Below are positions 14,452 to 23,200 of a DNA stretch of 36,510 nucleotides, in pieces (the stretch's first letter is position 1; the number at the start of each line of letters is the position of its first letter). The translations under genes and the position numbers were made by a program. Under the pieces are notes generated by a model. The model had not been told where the DNA came from. It was given only the letters and a program-made list of their open reading frames with translations, and did no database searches. This DNA is from an uncultured Flavobacteriales bacterium (GTDB lineage: Bacteria > Bacteroidota > Bacteroidia > Flavobacteriales_D > Sanyastnellaceae), in assembly GCA_905479395.1 (NCBI GenBank), contig CAJQMI010000127.1, positions 1 through 36,510 on the forward strand. The letters are read 5' to 3'.

Positions 14452-15603
14452 TCACTCGCAGGGATTGCCGTAGCTCTCGAAGAAAATCAAGAGATCAAAC
14501 ACATCCACAGCGCCATCTCCGTCGATGTCCGAGACGCACGGAGCAGGATAATCGCAAGCTCCTGGGACATTTGCATTGACGTCAAAATCAAATCCAATGG
14601 GATCCATGCAGCCGAGGATGAGGCAATTGCCATCATCTTCTATCGCTGCTGCGTCAAAATTTAACGCGGCGGGATTTGTGCAACCAGCAAAAATGCAATT
14701 TCCATCATCATAAGTGGCAGTTGCGGTGTAATTGTAAGCCATTGGATAGGTGCAGCCTCCAATGACACAAGTGCCATCATCAAGTGTGGCATCCGGATCG
14801 AAATTGTCCGCATCCGGTTGGGTGCATCCAGGCAAATCTTCTTGCTCCTCGCAATCGCAAACGCCATCGCTGTTGGCATCAAGGCAGTTGCCATCGCAAT
14901 CTTCACAATCCAACGGGTAGATGCACGCAGAGCTGTCCGTTCCGTCGGGTGTGTAATTGCAAGCAGTGGCATCGTCGCATCCACTTGGGAAAATGATGGA
15001 TACGTCTTGAACCACGCTGTTTTGGCTTTGAAAACCATTGATGAACATTTGAATGTTCAGGCTACTTTCAACGATTCCCGAGGTGGTGAGCTGTCCAATG
15101 AGCACCCGAAGATCATCTCCCGCGGCAGCCGTGGGATCTCCGGCGAGGCTAAAGATTGATCCGCCGATGGAGTTGTCAACTACAAAATCGCCTCCTGAGT
15201 TGAATGAATTGAAGGCGCCTTCCATCCCAATCGTATTTCCCATATTTGAACTTTCGCCCGAGTTGGAGGCACCGATGGTCAGCCAAGAGTCGTATTGGAT
15301 GAGAGGAAAGAATGGGAGCAATGCGGGATTGATCTCCCAGCCCAGATCTGAACCCAAGGACAAGTTGTAAAAGCTAGTGGTTGAAGAGATGCTCAAAGGG
15401 CTTTCTGAATCCCCGAAAATTGCAGAAATCTCATCGTCTTCGTTGGTCATTTCAACATAAATGCGGTACGTAATCATTCCTTCCAATTCAGCAATTCCAG
15501 TGGTATCGTGATTGGCGAAAGGCTCCGCAATTATTTGTGTGATTTGCCCCTGAACGAAAGTTGTGAGCATGCAAGTGAAGCACGCGAGAAGTAGAATTCT
15601 CAT
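14452..15603 (-). CDS. Secreted Cys-rich repeat protein with TYRIYV/DSWLTIG module and dockerin-like tail
   Basis: This 383-residue protein has a signal peptide (MRILLLACFTCMLTTFVQGQ). Residues ~25-205 form one copy of a module also present four times in the giant protein at 20208-25964. Its landmarks are [40 protein letters not shown] and VLIGQLTTSG. Several GC...DDGTC or DDGNC repeats follow (GCDDATACNY, GCTQPDADNF, GCTYPMAYNY, GCTNPAALNF, GCMDPIGFDF) around a Cys-rich TSP3-like stretch (DANSDGVCDCEEQ). One dockerin-like loop (SDIDGDGAVDVFDLL) leads to the end, YGNPCE. No known family name applies; a calcium-binding surface or matrix protein is inferred. The first 46 codons of the longer open frame are non-coding upstream sequence. 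Confidence 0.82.
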   Translation of the reverse strand: MRILLLACFTCMLTTFVQGQITQIIAEPFANHDTTGIAELEGMITYRIYVEMTNEDDEISAIFGDSESPLSISSTTSFYNLSLGSDLGWEINPALLPFFPLIQYDSWLTIGASNSGESSNMGNTIGMEGAFNSFNSGGDFVVDNSIGGSIFSLAGDPTAAAGDDLRVLIGQLTTSGIVESSLNIQMFINGFQSQNSVVQDVSIIFPSGCDDATACNYTPDGTDSSACIYPLDCEDCDGNCLDANSDGVCDCEEQEDLPGCTQPDADNFDPDATLDDGTCVIGGCTYPMAYNYTATATYDDGNCIFAGCTNPAALNFDAAAIEDDGNCLILGCMDPIGFDFDVNANVPGACDYPAPCVSDIDGDGAVDVFDLLIFFESYGNPCE

Positions 15604-15641
15604 GGTGGTTGGTTTTTCGGTAAAGCGTTGTGAGGCGTAAT

Positions 15642-15649
15642 GAAAGATA
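15642..15649 (-). promoter_or_regulatory. Candidate -7 element of the 383-residue repeat protein gene
   Basis: On the minus strand TATCTTTC (one mismatch to TAnnTTTG) is preceded by a TTG after about 20 bp. It lies 38 bases upstream of the ATG at 15603. Confidence 0.45.
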
Positions 15650-15809
15650 GGTACAAAAATTATAGAATACAAAAAAACATATTTCGTCGAAATTATAGAG
15701 TTGAAATGGAAATGAAGATGTGCGCTGAGTAAAAAGATCAATCGGTTTGTTTTCGAGGATCGATTGACCAGAATACCTTACTTTAAGCGCACCGAATACA
15801 TGAGTAATT

Positions 15810-16877
15810 ATGAAATGTAAACCTACTTTTTTCCTTGTATCTGCTGCGTTCGCTCTAATTGTGGTCACCAGCTGCGGCGATGAATCAGAGCCAGGATTTT
15901 CAGAAACCCAATCCGATCGCGCTGAGTCTCCTTATGCGATGGTGTTTTCTGCAGAACAACAATTGGAACGTGAGGCCAAATGGACAGAGTCCGGTGCACG
16001 TCGCATAGAATTGTCCAGCGGTCATAAAGTTTTTACTCAGACGTTCGGGGAGAATCCCGAAGTCTGCATCTTGGCCTTGCATGGTGGACCGGCAGCCACG
16101 CACGAATATTTGCTTTCTCTAGCCTATGATTTGCCGACGAAACACGGATTTGAGGTGGTTATGTATGATCAGCTAGGGAGTTTTTTCAGCGACCAACCGA
16201 CCGAGGATATTTGGAACATTGATCGATGGGTGGAGGAAGTCGAGGAGGTTCGGAAGTCCCTTGGTTATGATGCATCCAATTTTTATTTGCTCGGCAACAG
16301 TTGGGGAGGGATCCTCGCGATGGAATACGCTTTGCGGTACCAAGAGCACCTCAACGGTCTCATCGTTTGCAACATGGTTTCCAGCATTCCTGAATATGCA
16401 GATTACAATGTCCAGGTCCTGAGACCTCAGATGCGTCCGAGTTTATTGGATTCGCTAAATGCCTTTGAAGAAGCCGGTGATTTTCAAAATGAAACCTACC
16501 TCGAATTGATTCAAAATGAATTTTATAACAAACACATTTGCCGTTTAGAAGAATGGCCAGAGGAGGTTGATGTTTCTTTTGCTAAGATGAATTACCCGTT
16601 GTACGACCTGATGCAGGGCCCAAGTGAGTTTAAAGTCGGTGGTCGCCTCATTGATTGGGACATCACGGATCGATTGAAGGATATATCTGTGCCTACACTC
16701 ATGGTAGGTGCCACCTATGACACCATGGATCCCAAGGCGATGAAACGTCAGTCAGGATTGGTTCAGGACGGGCAGAGTCTCACGTGTGAAAATGGATCGC
16801 ACCTCTGCATGTGGGACGACCGCGAGACATTCATGTCGGGAGTTGCCGATTTTATCGCTGGCATTGAAACCAGGTGA
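15810..16877 (+). CDS. Proline-iminopeptidase-like lipoprotein (alpha/beta hydrolase, S33)
   Basis: This 355-residue protein has a lipoprotein signal peptide (VVTSCGDE, lipidated Cys22). The alpha/beta-hydrolase fold carries the prolyl aminopeptidase signatures LALHGGPAATHEY (oxyanion HGGP, ~90-100), YDQLGSFFSDQP (119-130) and nucleophile elbow GNSWGG with Ser164. The acid residue is likely in GATYDTMDP and the catalytic His in NGSHLCMWDD. All triad positions are present. Members release N-terminal amino acids, often proline, from peptides or hydrolyse amino-acid amides. As an envelope lipoprotein it could trim peptides made by secreted proteases, such as the metalloproteases nearby; this link is inference. 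It is convergent with the next gene, 26 bp apart. Confidence 0.9.
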   Translation: MKCKPTFFLVSAAFALIVVTSCGDESEPGFSETQSDRAESPYAMVFSAEQQLEREAKWTESGARRIELSSGHKVFTQTFGENPEVCILALHGGPAATHEYLLSLAYDLPTKHGFEVVMYDQLGSFFSDQPTEDIWNIDRWVEEVEEVRKSLGYDASNFYLLGNSWGGILAMEYALRYQEHLNGLIVCNMVSSIPEYADYNVQVLRPQMRPSLLDSLNAFEEAGDFQNETYLELIQNEFYNKHICRLEEWPEEVDVSFAKMNYPLYDLMQGPSEFKVGGRLIDWDITDRLKDISVPTLMVGATYDTMDPKAMKRQSGLVQDGQSLTCENGSHLCMWDDRETFMSGVADFIAGIETR

Positions 16878-16903
16878 TTGGCAACAAGAGGCTCATTTAC
16901 CTT

Positions 16904-17473
16904 TTACTCAGTCTCCGAGAGCTGCACGAAAAAAGTGGGTTCACTTGAAGTGCCTATGCATCGAACTCCTTGGGATTTGGTGTCCACAACGAGTGCGTAT
17001 TGTCGGTAAGCACCTGTGTCTGTGGCAGCCAATTCACACACGATTGCTCGCAAGCGAGGTGGGCTGGCTGATGCGTCAATCGAAGGAGGCTGATTCTCGT
17101 CAATTTGTCCCTTCCAGGTGCCTTCGAAATTCATGATTCTTCCATCGTCGACGACCTGTTGCAAGGAAGCCACTCCATCTTTGCGGATGGTAAAAGTGAA
17201 TTGACTTCCTTTGACATTGGCGGCCATGCCCCGCACGACGATGGGCTCTCCATTTGCATTGTACATCGGATACTCTGGCTGATCACCCCTCCAAGTGCCA
17301 TTCCAAGATTCAACGGCAAAAATCGGTTCATCAGTGCGATGTTCCTCGACCACGGCAACGGCAATTTCTGACTTGGAATCTTCCGAGGATTGAGCTGAGG
17401 GCTTCGCAACTTCGGCGCATCCCACATGCAGCAAACTTCCCAAAAGAACGAGCGGTAACATGTTCATAGCCAT
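16904..17473 (-). CDS. Putative lipoprotein of unknown function
   Basis: I recognise no family. The 189-residue protein has a short hydrophobic N-terminus with a lipobox-like LLHVGC (Cys19) and then a Ser/Glu-rich linker. A beta-rich domain begins with SWNGTWRGDQPEYPMYNANG, contains FEGTWKGQI and ends in TFFVQLSETE. The two GTW(R/K)G motifs suggest a small barrel such as those in extracytoplasmic lipid- or ligand-binding proteins, but this is only a pattern guess. It lies 16 bp upstream of nothing on its strand; the protease gene stop at 17490 precedes it, so read-through from that gene is possible. Start alternatives are Met3 and Met5. Confidence 0.72.
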   Translation of the reverse strand: MAMNMLPLVLLGSLLHVGCAEVAKPSAQSSEDSKSEIAVAVVEEHRTDEPIFAVESWNGTWRGDQPEYPMYNANGEPIVVRGMAANVKGSQFTFTIRKDGVASLQQVVDDGRIMNFEGTWKGQIDENQPPSIDASASPPRLRAIVCELAATDTGAYRQYALVVDTKSQGVRCIGTSSEPTFFVQLSETE

Positions 17474-17489
17474 TGTTTTAGCGTGTCGT

Positions 17490-20000
17490 TTATCCCGCTG
17501 TGCATGATTCGCTAAATTGACTCAATAGAAGCAGCAAGTCACTCACATTGGTGTTGTTATCCCCGTTGATGTCGCCAATGCAAACCGGCACGTCACAACC
17601 ATAGTCCGCCAGAAATATCAGAACGTCGATGACGGCGATGATTCCGTCGTTGTCCAAATCACCAGCGCAGCTGTTGCAGTTGTAAGTGCACGTTCCATTT
17701 TCGATGGTTGCACCAGGATCATAATTGCAAGCTTCGAAATTGGTGCATCCAGCGCAACTGAAATACTCGCAGCTGTCGTCTGCAATGGTGGCGTCCAAAT
17801 CGAAGTTGCATGCTCCTACTTCGGTGCATCCTAGACAGGTGATGAATTCACATGACCCATTTTCGATGGTGGCGCCTGAAGTGTAATTGCACGCGGAAGC
17901 GTCGGTGCACCCATAGCAACTTTCAAAATCACAGCTTCCATCGTCTGTCGTGGCAGCGGGATTGAAGTTGCATCCAAATGGATCCATGCAACCTTCGGGA
18001 TCAACTTCCAAACACAAATTAAAGATGGAAATATCGGCTTGAAAAGTCGCGCCAGCTGAACCACTCCAACCATTTCCAATGCGGATGTACCAGTTTCCGA
18101 TTCCTTCGAGTGCATTTCCGATATTGGCTCCTACCGTGTATTCTCCATCCGCAGTATTCTGCCATGAAGACGGCCAAAAGCCTTGGCTGGTGCATCCAAA
18201 ATCTACGTCGAACCCTCCAATTTGAGTGCAGCTTCCATCTGGTGATTCGATGATGACAGCGAGGTCGCTCGCCTCGGTCAAGTCTTGCTGGGAATTGCTG
18301 AATTGAAGGGTGACGTAAACTGTGGCAGCTGAACCGAATCCACTTACTGCAGTGCTTTCAGTTTCTCCCGGGCCCAATTCGGCTTCAAGAGAAACGATGG
18401 CTTCGCAATTGCATGCTCCTCCGAGTGGGGAGAAAAAGCAAGACCCATCATCAAACAAAAATGCTTCGTCATAATTGCAGGCAACAGGGTCCGTGCATCC
18501 GATGCATGACATCCCATCTCCTCCGCAAACTCCACAATCATCTGGCAAGGTGCATGACCCATCGTTAATTTCCGCATCCGGGTCATAATTGCAATAGAAA
18601 GGAAGGGTGCAGCCATAATTTTGGCAGCTTGTGGCAAATTCATCGCACGAGTCAAAACATGAACCTTGACCGTTGATGGTTGGAATCAAAGCGTTGTTTT
18701 CTATGGTGGGATGAAATTCGAGGTTCACGGATCCACCTGATACGGCATGGCAGTAGCTCATAATGGTTCCCGTCTGTGGAGCTGGTGTATTTGAACAACT
18801 TCCTTCAGCAGCGTAGCAGTCATCAACGGGGCCTCCGGGCCACCCGCACCAGTGGGTGTGATTGGAACCAAAGTTGTGCCCCAATTCATGCGCAACCACA
18901 TTCAGATTCCAGCTATAGTTGTTCAAATTGTATGTCATTGATGGGTTCAAGTAGGCGGAGAATCCAGCGGCATAGTTTGGACTGCAAACCACATTGAGAT
19001 ATGCGATTCCACCAGTGCCGGTGTCCGGTCTGCGTGTCATAAGATGAATCAAATCTCTCGGTCGATTTGCCAGGTCGGGGTTGTTGAGCCATTCAAGTCG
19101 AAAGGCGTCGAGCATGGCTCCGGCATTGCCGACAAACGATGCGTAAGGGTCTGATACCTCCCAGACATTCACGTAAGACGCCGATAAGTTGATCAAATTA
19201 TCCAGTTCTGTTTCATAGATTTCCGAAACTCCCGCGAGCAGTGCCAACGACCACTCAACAGAATTTGCACAACTCTGATTGAAGGAGTTGTACGTGTAGA
19301 AATCGATGTCCAATGCCACTTCTACGCATGATGATACCGACGATCGTTGGGAACGAGGCGCTGGTACATGCTGACCAGACCTTACGTTTTTTTCTGCTTC
19401 GTCCATGCCGCAATGAAAGGCGGGTGGGTTGATGGCATCGGAAATATCGAAGAGCACGTGGAGTTCCGTTGCTGTTTGATTGCATTCCAATCCTCCAATT
19501 TCATATTGAACTCCTTTGTGCCTCAGGGTGCCGGCAATTTCGTCCTGCATGATGACAAGGGTTCCGTTGAATCCTGCAGTTCCGAAGCGATAGGTCAGCA
19601 ATTGTGGCGTATAACGCTCGGTCCGCACTCCATCTTTGGTCATGTGGCCAATTTCGAAATCAACTGTATGGGCAAGAAAGCGATGCATTTCAACCCATTC
19701 ATGTGTTCCATCCGGAAGCGATACTGCCAACGTCCAAAGATCAGGTCGCGTTGTTTGCAGCTTGCTTTTTACGATTTCATTTGTCGTCAGGAACAAGGCG
19801 GATTCTTTGTGAAGCGTAGGGGAGCACAAGCCGTCAGGGTCATCTGCTGCAATGAATAAAGCCAGGGGTTCCGTAATTTCAATGCAACCCTGCTGGCTGT
19901 GCAATGCAGCCATCGAGCATAAGGTCAGGAACAATGTGGCCCCCATTCGAACCATAAAATGGGTCAATTGAGAGGCAATGGACTGAGTGATTGCCATCAT
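17490..20000 (-). CDS. Secreted reprolysin-like metalloprotease with Cys-rich repeats (paralog)
   Basis: This 836-residue protein has an N-terminal signal segment (LFLTLCSMAALHSQQ). The order of domains matches the protein at 8813-11062: propeptide-like region with YTPQLLTYRFGTAGFNGTLV, M12B-type catalytic domain with HELGHNFGSNHTH (first His 371) and Met-turn GTIMSYCH, a GCTLPFYCNY repeat, [13 protein letters not shown], a GCTDPVACNY repeat and a P-domain-like sandwich (SPDGSCTQIGGF, GIGNWYIRIGNGW). Five further short Cys repeats follow (GCMDPFGCNF, GCTDASACNY, GCTEVGACNF, GCTNFEACNY types). Two dockerin-like loops (GDLDNDGIIAVIDVL, GDINGDNNTNVSDLL) end in ESCTAG. The same Cys pattern in the two proteases and the giant neighbour suggests joint assembly or processing. 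It is divergent from the giant gene. Confidence 0.9.
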   Translation of the reverse strand: MMAITQSIASQLTHFMVRMGATLFLTLCSMAALHSQQGCIEITEPLALFIAADDPDGLCSPTLHKESALFLTTNEIVKSKLQTTRPDLWTLAVSLPDGTHEWVEMHRFLAHTVDFEIGHMTKDGVRTERYTPQLLTYRFGTAGFNGTLVIMQDEIAGTLRHKGVQYEIGGLECNQTATELHVLFDISDAINPPAFHCGMDEAEKNVRSGQHVPAPRSQRSSVSSCVEVALDIDFYTYNSFNQSCANSVEWSLALLAGVSEIYETELDNLINLSASYVNVWEVSDPYASFVGNAGAMLDAFRLEWLNNPDLANRPRDLIHLMTRRPDTGTGGIAYLNVVCSPNYAAGFSAYLNPSMTYNLNNYSWNLNVVAHELGHNFGSNHTHWCGWPGGPVDDCYAAEGSCSNTPAPQTGTIMSYCHAVSGGSVNLEFHPTIENNALIPTINGQGSCFDSCDEFATSCQNYGCTLPFYCNYDPDAEINDGSCTLPDDCGVCGGDGMSCIGCTDPVACNYDEAFLFDDGSCFFSPLGGACNCEAIVSLEAELGPGETESTAVSGFGSAATVYVTLQFSNSQQDLTEASDLAVIIESPDGSCTQIGGFDVDFGCTSQGFWPSSWQNTADGEYTVGANIGNALEGIGNWYIRIGNGWSGSAGATFQADISIFNLCLEVDPEGCMDPFGCNFNPAATTDDGSCDFESCYGCTDASACNYTSGATIENGSCEFITCLGCTEVGACNFDLDATIADDSCEYFSCAGCTNFEACNYDPGATIENGTCTYNCNSCAGDLDNDGIIAVIDVLIFLADYGCDVPVCIGDINGDNNTNVSDLLLLLSQFSESCTAG

Positions 20001-20196
20001 TTAGCGATTGGTTGAATCTGTAAAGTAGTGATTTTCGGTCAGATGAAAATACGTTGGGCTTAAAACGCAACTTTAACAGCGTGAACAGCGTAGAGGAAGG
20101 CGTTCGTGCTGCTTAAAACCTAGACAGCGCGGTGTATTTTAGATTTATAATCGAAAAAAATACCGACGAACGATAGTATAATACACATGAATTTGC

Positions 20197-20204
20197 TATC
20201 TTTA
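20197..20204 (+). promoter_or_regulatory. Candidate -7 element of the giant repeat-protein gene
   Basis: TATCTTTA (one mismatch to TAnnTTTG) lies 3 bases before the ATG at 20208. If used, it rules out the upstream ATG at 20187. Confidence 0.35.
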
Positions 20205-20207
20205 ATA

Positions 20208-23200
20208 ATGAATTGGATTCAATCCGCGATGAAATATTCAACTATCACAACCACATGGAAGCGCTTTTCGCTGCTTTCAATCTCCACCTTGTTCCTTTCG
20301 GCAGCAGGGTTTTCTCAGTTTTCAGGTCTGGAGAGCGAAATTCACGCCACATCTGAACACGGAACAACTTACCGCATTTATGCGCACTTTGACTCGCCTA
20401 CCGACGAGGTCTTAGCCGTGTATTCTATTGGTCAGGAAGAAGACGGCACGGTGAATCTCGATCTAGAGACCACCACCAGCTTCTTCCAAGAGACAACCTA
20501 TGGGGTAAACTTGGCTTCTGACTTGTTTGGCTTTTTGCTTGGGATGTTTCCGAACGTAGCCTACGACAGTTGGTTGACCATTGGTTCCACAAGCAATACC
20601 GATCCTTCGGTTGCGAGCATCGGAATGTCCGGAGCTTTCATCGACTTCAATACGGGATCAGGTTTTACATTGGATGGATCTGTTGGTGGCAGCTGGTATG
20701 TTACTCCAGGTTCCAATGCGCTTGCCATGGCCGGTGAGAACGGAAAAGTATTGTTGGCTCAATTGACTGCAGCGGATGCCGTCGATGGAGTGGGACATGT
20801 GACTTGCAACTGGAACATCAATTGGAGGGACGCCAATGGAAATCCCCACTATGAGCAAGAGATTGTGTTGAATACACTCGATTTTGTTGTTGAAGAATAC
20901 GGTTGCATGGACGAATTGGCCTGCAACTTTGATGCGACAGCAACAGCAGATGATGATTCATGTGATTATTTGGATGAGTGCGGCGTTTGCGGCGGGTCAG
21001 GCATTGCAGATGGAACTTGCGATTGTGATGGATCCCTCCCGGATGCCGGATACGATTGTGCAGGAGATTGTCTTGCTGACGAAGACTCTGACGGGGTATG
21101 CGACTTGTTTGACCCTTGCGTAGGAACGTTGGATGCCTGCGGCATTTGCAACGGTCCTGGTGAGATTTACGAGTGCGGTTGCACTGACACTCCTGAAGGC
21201 GACTGCGATTGCGATGGAAACGATTTGGACGCATTGGGCGTTTGCGGAGGCTCTTGCAATGCAGATGCAGATGCAGACGGTATCTGCGACGATGCAGATG
21301 AGTGTGTTGGTTCTTTGGATGCTTGTGGCATTTGCAATGGTCCAGGTGATGTTTACGAATGCGGGTGTGCCGACATTCCTGAAGGCGATTGCGATTGCAA
21401 CGGAAACCAATCAGACGCTTCTGGTGACTGCGGTGGGGCTTGCTCTGCCGACGCCGACGAAGATGGAATTTGCGATGACATTGATTCATGCGTAGGTGAA
21501 TTGGATAGCTGTGGCATTTGCAATGGTCCAGGTGCTATTTATGACTGTGGCTGCGATGAAATGCCTGCTACTGACTGCGATTGCGATGGAAACGAATTGG
21601 ACGCCTTAGGCGTTTGTGGAGGCGCTTGTTCGGCCGATGTTGATGCGGATGGCATCTGCGATGATGTGGACGAATGTGTGGGCACTTTGGATGCTTGCGG
21701 CATTTGCAACGGTCCAGGAGCGATTTATTCTTGCGGCTGTTCGGATACCCCTGAAGGTGATTGCGATTGCGATGGCAATGTGCTCGATGCGCTCGGTGAG
21801 TGCGGAGGTTCTTGCGTGGCTGACGTGGATGAAGATGGCGTCTGCGATGCTGTTGAAGTCTTTGGCTGCACCAACGAATTAGCGATTAATTTCCAAGCTT
21901 CTGCAACCGAAGACGACGGAAGTTGTGATGTGCCGACCTACCCATTCTTGAATGCATCTGTTCATGCGACGGGTGCCGAGGGAACAACGTATCGTTTGTA
22001 TGCACATTTCGAGAGCCAATTTGATGAGTGCATTGCAATGTTTGCAGTGGGTTCGGACGAATTGTCGCCTGTGGAACTCGACTTGGAGGTTTCAACCAAT
22101 TTCTTTCAAGTTCCCCTAGGGATGGGTGGATCTGATTTGGGTTCAGGCATTCAAGAATTTTTGTTTGCAATGTTCCCAGAGGTCGAACTTGACAGCTGGG
22201 TGACCATTGGTTCAGCAAGCAGTTCAGATGGTGATGTGAGCTCTGTGGGGATGTCTGATGCTTTTTCAGAGTTTAACACCGGTTCCGGATTCACTTTGGG
22301 CGGCGTGACCGGTGGAAGTTGGTATGTCATTCCAGGCACAAACTCCTCAGCTGTTGCTGGAGAGGACGAAACAGTCTTGCTCGGTCAGTTTACCGTTGCA
22401 GATGATGAAAACGGCGATCCAGGAATCTTAAGTGGAACGTGGAACATGCAATGGCGCGCAGAAGGACAGACGACGGTTGAAAACCGCGGTCTAACATTTA
22501 CCACAGCGGACTATGTGCCACCTGTGTTGGGTTGTACAGACGATATGGCCTGCAATTTCGATGTTGACGCCAACACCGATGATGGTTCGTGCTTGTTCAC
22601 GGATGATTGCGGAGTTTGCGGCGGTTCAGGCATTGCATCTGGCGCTTGCGATTGCGATGGCAATTTTCCAAACTCAGGCTATGACTGCGATGGCGTTTGC
22701 TTGACCGACACCGATGGTGACGGCGTATGCGACGAATTTGAAGTTGAGGGTTGCACCGATGCCACAGCTTGTAATTATGAAGAGAATGCAACGGATGATG
22801 ACGGTTCATGCTTACAGCTTGACGATTGTGGAATTTGCGGGGGTGCTGGCATTGCCGAAGGATCGTGCGGTTGCGACGGTACGTTCCCCGAAGATGGATA
22901 CGATTGTGATGGCAATTGCCTCATCGATTCTGATGGTGACGGAATCTGCGATTCATTTGAAATCCCAGGTTGTACCGTTTCAGTAGCGTGCAACTATGAC
23001 GCTGCAGCTACCGACGAAGATGGTTCTTGTGTTTATGCAACACCCGGCACCAACTGCGGTGGTGATTGCATCGATGATCATGACGGGGATGGCATTTGCA
23101 ATGAATATGAATTGGCAGGATGTACGTCTTCTTCGGCTGTGAACTACAACACTCAAGCCACAGACGATGATGGCTCATGCGAGTGGCCTGAAGGCCTCTT

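Noticed and set aside
20818-21489. 223-codon minus-strand frame rich in His, Arg and Lys inside the giant gene
   Set aside because: It is a shadow of the Asp/Cys-rich repeats on the plus strand; its composition follows from the repeat codons.
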